Shown: positions 32,113 to 44,708 of the stretch, piece by piece
Position numbering within the stretch: position 1 is the first letter of the stretch
Layout: each line of letters begins with the position of its first letter
Assembly: GCF_018446385.1 (NCBI RefSeq)
Contig: NC_055991.1
Location: 121,191,794 to 121,255,793, forward strand
Direction of reading: 5' to 3'
Length of the DNA stretch: 64,000 nt
Origin: Zingiber officinale
Taxonomy: Eukaryota > Streptophyta > Magnoliopsida > Zingiberales > Zingiberaceae
The notes under the pieces: model-generated
The model's database searches: none
What the model was told of the DNA's origin: nothing
Seen by the model: the letters and a program-made list of their open reading frames with translations, nothing else
Program-made: the position numbers and the translations under genes

Positions 32113-35100
32113 ATGCTCCTTATCTCACCCACAGCCGCCGCCCCCTTCGCCGTTCTCGCTGCGCACCGCCTCCCGCACATCCCCGCAAAGCTCTTCGCGT
32201 TCGCTCCTAATTCCAAGCCCTTGCCTTTCGGGTCCTCCTCGCTCTCGCGACTCCGCCCCATGAGCTGGCTCGGCAAGCTAGGGTTCGGCCTCGGCGGCCA
32301 GAGCGGAGCGACGGATGCGGTGTCGTCGATCGCGCAAGGGCCTGACGATGACGTGCCGGCTCCTGGGCAGGAGTTCGCGCAGTTCGGCGCCGGATGCTTT
32401 TGGGGAGTCGAGCTCGCCTTCCAGCGCGTGCCTGGAGTTACGAAAACCGAAGTTGGGTACTCCCAGGGGAACAGCCACGAGCCCACCTACGAGGACGTGT
32501 GCACAGGGAGGACCAACCACTCCGAGGTTGTCCGCGTGCAGTACGATCCTCGTCAGTGTAGCTACTATGATCTGCTCGATGCTTTCTGGGCTCGCCACGA
32601 CCCCACAACTCTTAATCGCCAGGTGAGGTATCAGAGCCTGTAGATATTTGATAAATTGATGCTTTCTCTTGTTACAGAATTCTTCTTTTCTTGATTGGAT
32701 TGAGATAATTGTCCTATGGTAAAAGCTTTTCCTTTATTAGATAAATTGGTTCTTGCTGAATATTTCCGAGCTCTTGTGTGATGTTGTCAAGCTATTAGGA
32801 AACTCTGCTTTCCAGGACATGAATGCTAATATTTGATTATAACTTCCATAAATCGCAAAAACTTGTCAAAATGACTTATTATGTTATCATTACTTGATAT
32901 TAGTCTTGTTTCTTTATAAACTGATTATTTGCGTAGTGAGTTCAAACATCCACGTACTGATTGTTCATTGTTAGATGTTCTATACCGTTGGTTGAGTGAT
33001 AGTCATAAAAATCACGTACTGATTGTGCATTGTTAGATGTTCTATACCGTTGGTTGAGTGATAGTCATAAAAATCAAGGATTTTTGGATTTCAAATGATG
33101 ATGTCAAGATCATGAAAATGTTGTGGAATTGATAATATTGTTGTTGAACTAAAAATTGTTCAGTTAAAAAGTTTCAAACTTGTTGTAGTTCTAAATGTAC
33201 CAGTGGCCACGTTTTTCTTTATTAGAATTGAAGCTCACTATGTAAATTCACTGGTGCATATCATTTAAATAATAATAATAATAATAACAAGACAATTTGA
33301 TGCACTCGTCACTGTATGAATTTCATGGCCATACGTGGATGAAAAATCTTTGGGACCAGCTTGTTCAGCAGTCACCCCTGTTATGTCAACCATAGAAGTT
33401 TTTTATCATTTAATTCCATCCATATGCAAAACCATTATTCTATCTCATTCTGCCTTTGTTTGGGTTGGTTCATTCATGATGTGTCAATTATCTTTCTTGT
33501 TGGTAATCTTTAAGATGTTTATATTTTCTGATGATTTTCATGCTTGCATTTCTCAAATAGCAAACAAGAAGTGATGCATACAAACACAATATGTATAACT
33601 AGTATTCTGATATGCCTCATGGTGGCATCCACTAGTAATTTTTATGTTTGTGCTGCTAGTATTCTGATATGCCTTATGGTGGCATCCACTAGTAATTTTT
33701 ATGTTTGTGCTGCTAGTATTCTGATATGCCTCATGGTGGCATCCACTTGTAGGCTATTTCTTGAGAAAAATCAGTTCAAAAAGCCAATAACAGTTCAACT
33801 TAGCTGGATCAATATTGGTATTTTTTTAATTATGATATAAAAAATGTGGGAATCATCTTGTCTGGGTGAAGTTAAACATCAGACTAACACAATGTTTATC
33901 TTATAATTTCTTTTTCATTTTTTGTCTTTTTCTATTGATCATCTAACTGATGGATGGTGTAGATCAAGATGTGCGTTAAGATTGGTATTGGCTGAGTGAG
34001 GTGTATATTCTTCCCCATCCACTATCTTCTTGTTGGCAGTCTACAGAACTTGTCCCATTTTGCAGTAAGACTTTTTGCTCTCAACCTTAAAACAGAAGGC
34101 TTGTTCACCAATTCTATTATATTTTCTAGGGCTGGTCTAATTTTTAGGGATCTAAGCTCATCCTTCATTTGGTTCCGTACATCCCTTCCAGCAGTAGTGG
34201 TAATCAATCTTAGGTTATTCACAAGTAAGATGCTGACAGTCAAGTTAGCATGATAAATTAGAGCAAATTAAGGGGATTTTTTTGGAGAACTAATCTGTCA
34301 AGGAAATTTTTTGGAACCCGTGATTAAGTTTAACATCTCACATAGTTAAGTCTCATAATTTCTCTTTGTCATTTTTTTCTTGTGGTTCATCAAAGTGTCG
34401 AACTTCCTTTTTTCATCTTTTTCTGTTGATTCATACCTATGTTAGTGAAGTAAGCATGTCAAGGTGTAAATTGCAAATTAAGATTATGTTTGCTATTGGT
34501 CGAGTGATTTATTTTTGTAGGACTCTTTCCTTGTTATTCAGTAAGAAATATTAGGTGTAGGAAAGGGTCATACCATAGTCTGCTATAAAACTTCTCTTTT
34601 ATCCTATGAGAGTGAGACATATGACGATCACTCAAGACTTCAGAACTCCATTTTAACTAACGTCTTTATTTATATCTCCTTGTTAAACCATAGATCAAGA
34701 TATATAGCTCTTACAGGAGTTTCTTATCATCTATTTTGAATATCCTCTCTATTATTAAAATTACATTTCATTAAGTCTGTTAATTTTACTCAACTTAAAC
34801 CTTCAGTTTTCTGTAATTTTTCACTACAATTCAAGTGTAGAATTTAGTCTATTTACATTATTACTAAAACTTAGGGTTGAGTTGTAACAGAGTCTTCAGT
34901 TTGCTATTTGTCTTGTAGGAATACAATTAAATGCATGTTAGTGATGCATTCCTCTCTTGTGCTCAGCTGTGTCTTATCCATGTATATAATTTTGGATTGA
35001 TTCAAATAACAAATCAATCTCTTTACTCTGTTTCTAGATTTTAGATTCAACCAATGCAAGAAATTTTAAGCATTCGGTTCAGATACATGGTTCTATGCAA

Positions 35101-35411
35101 CCACAATAGCATTCACATTGTTGAAATTTTATGTTCATGGCTGTCATAATTGCATTCAGGGAAATGATGTCGGGACACAATATCGCTCTGGAATATATTT
35201 CTACACACCAGAACAGGAAAAGGCTGCTAGAGAATCCATTGAGAAGCAACAGAAAACCTTGAACAGGAAGATCGTCACTGAAATCCTACCTGCAAAGAAA
35301 TTCTATAGGGCTGAGGAGTATCATCAACAATACCTTGAGAAAGGTGGGCGATTTGGTTTTCAGCAATCTGCTGCTAAGGGTTGTAATGACCCTATTCGCT
35401 GCTATGGATGA
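32113..35411 (+). CDS. MSRA: peptide methionine sulfoxide reductase A, plastid type
   Basis: Two exons, 32113-32622 and 35160-35411, give 253 residues and join as [15 protein letters not shown]. MsrA reduces the S-epimer of methionine sulfoxide in proteins, using thioredoxin. The nucleophilic Cys95 lies in [35 protein letters not shown] and [18 protein letters not shown] are the conserved substrate-site blocks. The C-terminus [11 protein letters not shown] supplies resolving cysteines. The first ~55 residues are rich in Ala, Ser, Pro and basic residues with few acids, as in a chloroplast transit peptide, so it is probably the plastid (MSRA4-like) form. The ATG chosen gives that transit peptide. 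Met50, in PMSWLGKLG, is an alternative start for an unprocessed form. The 2,537 bp intron contains the tandem repeats listed separately. No defects are seen. Confidence 0.94.
32950..33077 (+). repeat. ~63 bp tandem duplication in MsrA intron
   Basis: The segment 'cacgtactgattgt(t/g)catt...gtcataaaaat' occurs twice head to tail with a single clear difference, so the duplication is recent. It is intronic. Confidence 0.85.
33599..33750 (+). repeat. 57 bp tandem repeat, 2.7 copies, in MsrA intron
   Basis: The unit starts 'agtattctgatatgcctcat' and repeats every 57 bases. The copies differ at one or two positions. 57 is a multiple of three and the unit has no stop in one frame, which is why an apparent 98-codon frame (33544-33840) exists. 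I do not take it as coding. Confidence 0.88.
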
Positions 35412-36402
35412 AATTGGGCGAGAGGCACCACCTTCGTCTGCATTTGATTGTGCATTTACATCGATGGCCCGTGGAAGTTAAAGAGTATGGTATATCAGTG
35501 TGCTATGGATTAAATTAGTTGTCGGCATGTATCTAATCCAAACTCTGAATCACTTAACTTGCATCATTCATAAAGATGGCTAAAACTTATAGAAGTAAAA
35601 CTGCTGAGTAGTTATAGCGTTGGGGCTGAGAATACAGCCATGCAGTTAAGGTTTCTTGGAGCTTGTGTTTCTATGTAATAACGTCAGACTCTAGAAAATC
35701 ATATAAAAGTAGAAATTGCTAGAGAAAAATTGACTTTTTCTTTCTGTATTTATTTTTAGTTTCAAATTAATTTTGTAATCTCTAGATCATGTCTAACAAT
35801 CCAGTCATGTTTATATATAAACTTAGTTTCAAATATATACATAAATTAATATTATGTTTGTTCTATTTATAATTTGGATGAAATCGAAGAAACCTACAGT
35901 TGAGAGTGTACGCAGAGATCTCTTGTTTCTGTCAATAAGTTAATTTGACCTAATTGTGTTGATTGATTTTTTTTTTTATTTTCTTCTTCTTTAATTCAAT
36001 TATGTTGTCACTTGTGGTAAAAGGTGACTATGTTAATCCGTGTCAATATAGAGAAAATAAATCATAAATAGTTATTAACTTTTAGAATAGTCACCGGCAC
36101 ATAAATAGTTATTAACTTAAAATTATCACGAGTTTTACTAAAAGTCTTCTTTAAAAGATATTTCTTTACTCTACCTGAAAAATTTATGCTTACAAAATAA
36201 TTATAACATCTAATCTACCAAAGACCATTACATAGTTTGACAATAATGAAAAAAAATTATGATCATTCGATTCGTGTATGTATTACAGATGATTATTAAT
36301 TTTTAGAATAATAATTAGTGTATAAAGAAAGTATTATTTCGATCATATCAAAATTTGAACTCTAGACTTTATAATAACAGTACTTAATATATTAACTATT
36401 AG
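35412..36402. other. MsrA 3' flank, no gene
   Basis: AT-rich sequence. The first ~250 bases are probably the MsrA 3' untranslated region. Nothing else is recognisable. Confidence 0.6.
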
Positions 36403-36908
36403 TAGGGGTGTAAATGAGTCAAGCCGCTCGTGAATTATTCGAAACTCGATTCGATAAAAGCTCGTTTGTGCTCGTTTAATGCGGCTCGTTAAGACAAACA
36501 AACCAAACTCAAGCTTCACACTATTCGGCTCGTTAGCTCGTGAACATGTTCGTTAAGCTCATGAATCAACTTTTAAATAAAAAAAATAATAATTTTGATA
36601 TTGAATTTATAGATTTTACACTCTATTTATGAAAAATATAGATAAATTTATTAAATTTATTTATTAGAATAAAATTATAAATTTTAACAAGAATATTATA
36701 ATTTTTAAAAAAATATATAATTTAATTTTTAATGAATATTTAATTTATAATTTATATTTATTAAGCTCGTTTAAGCTCGATAAAAGCTCGAATAAGCTCG
36801 TGAGCCATGAATATATTCGTTAAATAAAACTCGAGCTCGACTCGATTATAGATGAGCTAAATTCAAATATCCAAGAGTTCGACTCGACTCTGCTCGATTA
36901 CACCCTTA
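36403..36908. mobile_element. hAT-type MITE (506 bp)
   Basis: It starts TAGGGGTGTAAATGAG and ends, inverted, TAAGGGTGTAATCGAGC. The 8 bp flanks are actattag (36395-36402) and attattag (36909-36916), seven of eight identical. Its arms repeat 'agctcg(t/a)' words around an AT-rich centre. End sequence and word style match the MITE at 28157, so they are probably one family. Confidence 0.8.
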
Positions 36909-36916
36909 ATTATTAG

Positions 36917-37774
36917 ATTATCACGAGGGGTCATGCATGTATCACAAAAATGGAAAGAGTGGTTGTGGTGGTCTTGTGGATGCGCATGCACATGGAAAAA
37001 AAACTATTTATGAATTATATAATTTGAAGAAGTTGGTTTGAAAATCATGAATCGCACTCAATGGAAAAGAAAAATAAAGAATAGTTTTACAAATTCGTAA
37101 AATTGCAGGTATACCTTAAATAAATTTGAGAATAAAGTGAAGTGCATATATGCTGTTGTTGCTTTTCTTTAATAATAAAAAAACTTAATATCCCACTAGT
37201 TATGACGGGTGGCGCAGAAACTTAATATACCCGTATCTTATTTAGAAAAAAAATATATGTAAATGCATCGTTATTCGGTTGGTAGTCGGTCCGCGTCGTA
37301 CGGTCAAATTAAAAGACAAATTGAAAGGTAGGTTAAAGATGATATTAGACCACATTCAGCTAAGATGAGGCCTCAGTTATGTCAAGCCTGCAACATAGGC
37401 AGCTCACTCCCTCCAAGTCAGTGATTTTGTGTGGTAGAAAGTTAAGTTAGATATTAAAATATGAAAATAAAGAATATCAAAATTCTTAAACTTAAAAATT
37501 TATTATGATCTCCTGAAATAAAACGGTCTCTTAAAGATGGAAAATAAATTTTATATTTATTTATTGTCAGAAGAATGATTATCAGAAAGTCTTTTGCAAA
37601 TCTATGAATCAAATCTCATAGTCTTTCGGACGTTCTTTTTGTCTCTCTATCTCTTTTTCACACACCTTCTATGATGAATAATTTAGATGTATATATATAA
37701 TAGGAATCCCCTAGGGGTATCATGATAATTTCCTTTATTATAAATGGATAATATGTGTATCATGGGTATTTCCA
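36917..37774. other. intergenic, no gene
   Basis: AT-rich sequence with no conserved frame, RNA gene or repeat that I can support. Confidence 0.6.
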
Positions 37775-38758
37775 TGTTTACACTAATAATCATGTTTTGA
37801 TATATGACAAATAGGTTAAAGTTAGATGTGGTGTATGTCTAACCTTTCTACCAAGTGTGCAAGAGTTGACTGGTCTGAAGGACTTGACACTAGGCTGAAA
37901 TCCAGCTAGGTCCGTGGGACCCGATAGCTGGTGGGAAGCCCAAATAGGTCCGTGGGGCCTGATATCTGGTAGAAAGTTTGGTTGGATCCATTGGACTTGA
38001 CAACCGGCCAAAGTCCAGTTGGGTTTGCGAACCTGACAATTTGCGGGAAGACTTGGTGGGTTAAAGGCAAGTCAAGTGACTGCATTTAGTAAATGAAGGT
38101 AAGCAACTGGAGCAGAGATCCAGTGAGGATGTGTTTCCATTGAGGGAACTGTAGGCGTTAGTCCAGCTTAGGTCGATCATTTGGGAAACCTAAGCTGAGA
38201 CCTTGACTAGATCCTGGTCTGGAGAGGCAGGATCTAATTATTACTATTTTATTATATTGTGTTAACTCTATTTTGTAGGGTAAATATATTTTTTGTTGCC
38301 TAAACTAACCCTTTTTTTTGCAAGAAAGAAGCTGCTAAAGAAAAGGAGAGTCTGGACGCCCGAAGCTGGTCGGGCGCCCAGAGTTGGGCTACGCGCCCGA
38401 ACCTAAAAACTTATCCAGGAGCGCGTCGACTGGTCGAGCGACGTCAGCATGGTCTAGGGGCTTGGAATGAGCCTATATAAGGGCCTTCAACCAGCAGCTT
38501 CAGAACATTAACTACTATGACTTTCACTCTTGCGCGGTGCTCCGAAAAAGCTCCTACGAGGTTGTGAAGCTCCTCCGACAACCGGGGATCAAGATTTTCT
38601 TATTTTCTCTGTTGTCGGTAACATTGTTTTTAGTTTTTTTACTTAACTTTTGTAATCATTTGAGCTATTAGTGGATTGTCCAACGAAAGCACTCAACGAG
38701 TGCGAGCCTTAGAGTAGGAGTTGCCGAAGGCTCCGAACCAAGTAAAACTACTTGTGTT
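37775..38758 (+). mobile_element. LTR fragment B, related to LTR of element A
   Basis: It begins TGTTTACACTAAT...GTTTTGAT, which aligns in order with the LTR start of element A. It continues with 'ccgtgggacc' repeats, a palindrome cluster 'cgcccgaagctggtcgggcgccc' (near 38355) and a TATA box (38474-38480). At 38758 it is cut by element C and resumes at 43662-43781. No internal region is seen. It is a solo or truncated LTR fossil, older than C and D. Confidence 0.65.
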
Positions 38759-41700
38759 TGTTGGAACCCCAGGTTGTTTTGATGTGATCAAACAAGTTAA
38801 GTTAGGTCCTGTGGTGTTTTGATCCCTGTGTCTAAGTGTGCAAGAGCTTAGGAGCACAGGAAGTCGAACGTAGCGAGAAGGATGCCACTGGAAGGGAGCC
38901 GACGGGCTCGGTGCATCCGAGGGACGGAAGAGATTCGGAAGAGTACACCGGCGGACGAGAATGGAGCGTTCAGTGTTTTTGAGGGATGAGAAGCGAGAAC
39001 GGAAGATTGCTCGAGGAGCAAGAGACGCAGCCAGCGAGAAGATCGGCACGGGAGAGAGCCGACGGGCTCGGTGCGTCTGAGGGACAAAGAGCTGCGGATG
39101 AGTACGCTGGCGGACGAGAAGGAAGCACGCGACGATTCCGAGGGACGAGAAGGCGGAGCGGAAGCCTGCTTGAGAAGGCCGAAATTGGGTTCAGGTGAGC
39201 CTTATTTCGGTTGGCCGAAATCATCCAAGCGAACGGAGTGGAAGATCTGGACTGAGACAAGCAGAATCAGAGCAGAGAGCCCTGACTGCAAAAAGTCAAC
39301 AATGTTGACTTTAAGGGTCCGGGCGACCAGAATCAATTCTGGCGTCCGGAATCAATTCGGGCGTCCGGAATCAATCTGGGCACCCGGAATGCGACTTTGA
39401 CCAGATCACGTTTGACCGTGATTCGTTGCGAAGGGGATAAAGTTTTAACCCCTTCTAGGCGCCTGGAACCCTCCAGGCGCTCCAACCAAGGGTATAAATA
39501 CAACTTTGGTCCAGAAGCTTTTAAACAACAAGCAATTTGATATTCAACACTTGTATGCTTCTCTTGTTTAGTTTAGCTTCTCATTGTCTGTACTTGAATG
39601 ATGTAAGAGGCTTATCCGCCTGAAGGAGATCTTTATTGCGCTTCAACTTCCTTGGATTAACAACCTCCCCGGTTGTAACCAAGTAAATCCTGTGAGCTTC
39701 TTCTTTTAGCTTATTTCTTTATTTCAATTTATGCAAGTGTTCTTTTAAAAATCCGAGAAGGGTATTTATTTTCATATTGTATGGGGTTATTCAACCCCCC
39801 TTCTAACCGGCCAACCGGACTCCAACAAGTGGCATCAGAGCCAAGACACCTCAGAAAGACTAACCGTCGACTGAAGCAACAAGATGGCCGGAGCTAACAT
39901 CTATCCACCAATGTTCGAGGGGGAGTTTGTGTTTTGGAAGCGACGAATGGAGATATTTCTTAAAATAGATTTCAATATTTTACTAATAATGAAATATGGT
40001 TATGAAGCACCAAAGAATGCGAACGGAGAAGAAATTGAAAAACGCCTATGGACCAAAAAGCAGCGCGACAATTTCATGTCAAACGGTAAGACTGAATATC
40101 ATCTCATAAGTGTACTACCGGTGGAGGATCTCGATAGAATCAGCAACTACCAAAGTGCAAAAGAACTCTGGGAAAAGTTCTTGAAGCTCCACGAAGAACC
40201 GATTGAAGCCGAATCCGACTCCTCTATGGACACCGAGTCATCGTCAGAAGAATCCGAGACCGAAGAAATTACCGGGACAACCCTTATAGCCAAATTCCTT
40301 CCCGAGGACACAGAAAGCTCATCCCAGATGAGGATCGATGAAGGGGGAGAGTCTTCGGAAGAAAACAACTCAACAGAGGGAGCATCAGAAGGTGACAAGG
40401 TAAGTCAAATACGGTCTCTACCACCTGACCAAATGTTCATATTTGTAAAGTTATTAACTAAAGACTGTTGCATGCTAGAAAAAGAAAATAAAGAGTTGAA
40501 ATTAATTTTAGATAAATCTTGTCTGTTAGATGATTTTAAAAGATTAGAATTAGAAAACGATAAATTAAAATTAGAAAATGATTATTTGAAAATACAAGTA
40601 GATATTTTAAAAAATCATGCATGCTCAAATAATCAACGTATTAGAAAATTTTATGGATTAAATTGGTACTTTAGATACCATAAGGGACAAATTAGAAACA
40701 TTTCAAAGAAATATGTCCCGAAGAAATTTCTAATTAATTCAGTTGGCTAGAACCTATATTGGATTCCAAAGTTTTGTTTTACTTGAACTTTGATTTAGAC
40801 TTAACGCTTTCAGCGAGAAAATTAAACGTTTAATTTTCTTATGCGGCTTTGTCTAGAAGTGGTTGATGATCCAATAACCAAGAAGGCCTATTGTCTCCTC
40901 ACAGCAAGCCAAATATTGAATTAAAATGTTTAATTGACTAACTGATAAAACATTAAATTGAAATTAGATAATGCTTTAAAAAGTCTTTTCAAACATTGTT
41001 TTTGGAAATTACTCAAAATTTTTTTGCAAAGTTCTCTAAACTTAGAAATTTCTTTTGCAAAGTTTTCAACTAAGAAATTTTCTTTTTTCTTGAAGTTTAC
41101 TTAGAAAATTTCCAAAGTTTAAATTTTCTAAAATTATTGCAAATTCTTTTTGGTGATATCAAAAATAATCTTGGAATTTTTCAAAGTTTTCAAAGTTATA
41201 ACCCTTAGACTTGTTGTGATACCCCATTTTTTATGTGATCAAAGGGAAAGAAGGAAAATATTAAGTCTAGGGGGAGGTAGATCAAATTTTTGCACTTTCA
41301 TGCAAAATTGATTACTTTTGATTTATGTTGGTTTACCCTATCTTAACTTGGATTGCTCACATCAAAAAGGGGGAGATTGTTGGAACCCCAGGTTGTTTTG
41401 ATGTGATCAAACAAGTTAAGTTAGGTCCTGTGATGTTTTGATCCATGTGTCTAAGTGTGTAGGAGCTTAGGAGCACAGGAAGTCGAGCGAAAGACGCGGC
41501 TAGCGAGAAGGATGGCACGGGAAGGGAGCCGATAGGCTCGGTACATTTGAGGGACAGAAGAGCTACGGAAGAGTACACCGACGGATGAGAAGGGAGCGTG
41601 CGGTGTTTTCGAGGGACGAGAAGCCGGAGCGGAAGATTGCTTGAGGAGTAAGAGACGTAACCAGTGAGAAGGTCGGCACGGGAGAGAGTCGATGGGCTTA

Positions 41701-43661
41701 GTGCGTCCGAGGGATGAAGAGCTGTGGAAGAGTACGCTGGCGGACGAGAAGGAAGCACGCGACGATTCCGAGGGACGAGAAGCCGGAGCGGAAGCCTGCT
41801 CGAGAAGGCCGAAATTGGGTTCGGGTGAGCCTTATTTCGGTTGGCCGAAATCACCCAAGTAAACAGAGCGGAAGATCTGGACCGAGGCGAGTAGAACCGG
41901 AGCAGAGAGCCTGGACCGTAAAAAGTCAACATTGTTGACTTTAAGGGTCCAGGCGCTCGGAACCCTTCCAGGCGCCTGGAATGCGACTTTAACTAGATCA
42001 CGTTTGACCATGATCCGTTGCGAAGGGATAAAGTTTTATCCCCTTCCAGGCACTTGGAACCCTCCAAGCGTAGTCAAGAAGCTTTTAAACAACAAGTAAT
42101 TTGATATTCATCACTTGTACGCTTCTCTTATTTAGTTTAGCTTCTCATTTTCTGTGTTTAAATGCTGTAAGAGGCTTCTCCATCTGAAGGAGATTTTTAT
42201 TGCGCTTCAACTTGTTTGGATTAACAACCTCCCCGGTTGTAACCAAGTAAATCTTGTGAGCCTCTTCTTTTAGCTTATTTCTTTATTTCAATTTATGCAA
42301 GTGCTCTTTTAAAAGCCCGAGAAGAGTATTTGTTTTCAACTTAGAAATTTTCATTTTGCTTGAAGTTTACTTAGAAATTTTTCAAAGTTTAAAATTTCTA
42401 AAATTATAGCAAATTCTTTTTGGTGATATCAAAAATAATCTTCGAATTTTTTAAAATTTTCAAAGTTATAACCCTTAGACTTGTTGTGATATCCCATTTT
42501 TTATATGATCAAAGGGGAAGAAAGAAAATATTAAGTCTAGGGGGAGGTAGATCAAATTTTTGCACTTTCATGCAAAATTGATTACTCTTGATTTATGTTG
42601 GTTTACCCTATTTTAACTTGGATTGCTCACATCAAAAAAGGGGAGATTGTTGGAACCCCAGGTTGTTTTGATGTGATCAAACAAGTTAAGTTAGGTACTG
42701 TGGTGTTTTGATCCATGTGTCTAAGTGTGTAGGAGCTTAGGAGCACAGAAAGTCGAGCGGAAGACGCGACTAGCGAGAAGGATGGCACGGGAAGGGAGCC
42801 GATAGGCTCGGTGCATTTGAGGGACAGAAGATCTGCGGAAGAGTACACCGACGAACGAGAAGGGAGCGTGCGGTGTTTTCGAGGGACGAGAAGCCGTAGC
42901 GGAAGATTGCTTGAGGAGCAAGAGACGTAACCAGTGAGAAGGTCGGCACGGGAGAGAGTCGATGGGCTTAGTGCGTCCGAGGGACGAAGAGCTGTGGAAG
43001 AATACGCTGGCGGACGAGAAGGAAGCACGCGACGATTCCGAGGGACGAGAAGCCGGAGCGGAAGCCTGCTCGAGAAGGCCGAAATTGGGTTCGGGTGAGC
43101 CTTATTTCGGTTGGCCGAAATCACCCAAGCAAGCAGAGCGGAAGATCTGGACCGAGGCGAGCAGAACCGGAGCAGAGAGCCTGGACCGCAAAAAGTCAAC
43201 ATTGTTGACTTTAAGGGTCCAGGCGCCCGGAACCCTTCCAGGCGCCCGGAATGCGACTTTAACCAGATCACGTTTGACCATGATCCGTTGCGAAGGGATA
43301 AAGTTTTATCCCCTTCCAGACACTTGGAACCCTCCAAGCGTGGTCCAGAAGCTTTTAAACAACAAGTAATTTGATATTCATCACTTGTACGCTTCTCTTA
43401 TTTAGTTTAGCTTTTCATTTTCTGTGTTTGAATGCTATAAGAGGCTTCTCCATCTGAAGGAGATTTTTATTGCGCTTCAACTTGTTTGGATTAACAACCT
43501 CCCCGGTTGTAACCAAGTAAATCTTGTGAGCCTCTTCTTTTAGCTTATTTCTTTATTTCAATTTATGCAAGTGATCTTGTAAAAGTCCGAGAAGAGTATT
43601 TGTTTTTATATTGTGCAGGGCTATTCAACCCCCCTTCTAGCCGGCCAACCGGGCTCCAACA
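38759..43661 (+). mobile_element. LTR element C (Copia type, gag-only) with extra LTR
   Basis: The 5' LTR is 38759-39827, the initiator-Met primer site 39830-39841, the gag 39884-40750, a polypurine tract just before 41378, and the final LTR 42648-43661. A third, 3'-shortened LTR (41378 to about 42336) and a second copy of the 3' internal end (about 42337-42647) lie between, so the order is LTR, gag, tail, LTR, tail, LTR. The flanks carry a perfect 5 bp target duplication gtgtt (38754-38758 and 43662-43666). There is no sequence for protease, integrase or reverse transcriptase. The element entered LTR fragment B. The LTR copies differ by some percent. Confidence 0.92.
39884..40750 (+). CDS. 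gag of LTR element C
   Basis: 288 codons, opening with the Copia gag N-terminal module (FEGEFVFWKRRMEIFLKIDF, DUF4219-like), then ELWEKFLKLHEE, an acidic Ser/Glu stretch and a long coiled coil (about residues 185-245), ending RYHKGQIRNISKKYVPKKFL. It is shorter than the gag of elements D and E and has no zinc knuckle. It is an LTR-element fossil. The frame looks whole over this length. Confidence 0.85.
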   Translation: MAGANIYPPMFEGEFVFWKRRMEIFLKIDFNILLIMKYGYEAPKNANGEEIEKRLWTKKQRDNFMSNGKTEYHLISVLPVEDLDRISNYQSAKELWEKFLKLHEEPIEAESDSSMDTESSSEESETEEITGTTLIAKFLPEDTESSSQMRIDEGGESSEENNSTEGASEGDKVSQIRSLPPDQMFIFVKLLTKDCCMLEKENKELKLILDKSCLLDDFKRLELENDKLKLENDYLKIQVDILKNHACSNNQRIRKFYGLNWYFRYHKGQIRNISKKYVPKKFLINSVG

Positions 43662-44708
43662 GTGTTAGCGAGTGATTGTCTTTCTTCTTCTAGCTTCTCT
43701 CTTTTATTCTTCCGTTGTGTACTTCGATTTAATTCACTCGTGATTTTCAAAAAACATTATTCACCCTCCTTTAGTGTATTTTGTTGGAACTCCAAGATGT
43801 TTTGATGTGATCAAATAAGGTAAGTTAGGTCTTGCGCTGTCTAACCCTTGTGTTTAAGTGTACAGGAGCTTAGGAATACAGGAAGTCGAGCGGAAGACGC
43901 AGCTAGCGAGAAGGACGGCATGGGGAGAGAGCCGACGGACTTGGTATGTCCAAGGGACGAGGTGACCGCGGAAGAGTACACCGGTGGACGAGAAGAACGT
44001 GTGCGACGTTCGAGGGACGAGAAATCGGGAAGGAAGGCTGCTCGAGGAAAAGGCCGGAACTTGGGTTCGGGTGATCCCTATTCCGGATGGCCGAGATCAC
44101 CCAAGCTAGCGGAGCCGGAGCGAACAAGACCCGGACCGAGACGAGCTGAACCAGAGACGAAAAAGTCAACGTTGTTGACTTTGGGCTCCGGTGCGCCCGG
44201 AGCAGTCCGAGACGCCCGGACCTGGATTTTGACCAGGATCGCGTCAAACGCGATCTGATCGTTGGGGGATAAAATTTTATCCCCCCGAGGGCGCCCGGAA
44301 CCCCTTCGGGGTGCCCCGACCAGTGCTATAAATATAGCACTGATCTGCACTGTTAAATCAATGAACTTGTAATTCATTTCTTTCTGTGCTTTCTATTCTT
44401 TTGTACTGTCAACGCTGTAAGAGGCTACTCCGCCCAGAGGAGAATCAGATAGTGCGCCGTCTTTGTCTTTGATTAGCAATTCTCTGATTACAAACCAAGT
44501 AAACTCTCTTGTGTCTGATCTTTTAATTTAGTCTCTTCTTTTTATTATTACAAGTGTCTGTTAATTAGTTGAATATTCGAGAAAGGTTTTTGGTTTAATT
44601 TTTGTAGGGCAATTCATCCCTCCCCTCTTGCCGGCCTCCAAAGGGACCAACAAGTGGTATCAGAGCAAGGACGCTTCAGGAGGACTAACCGCCGATCGAA
44701 GCAACAAG

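Noticed and set aside
32278-32598. Minus-strand frame opposite MsrA exon 1
   Set aside because: It is a shadow of a GC-rich exon.
33544-33840. 98-codon frame in the MsrA intron
   Set aside because: It is produced by a 57 bp tandem repeat and has no conservation evidence.
38970-43374. Frames of 70-236 codons in the LTRs of element C and its relatives
   Set aside because: They fall in LTR U3 repeats, recur in every LTR copy and have no protein-family features.
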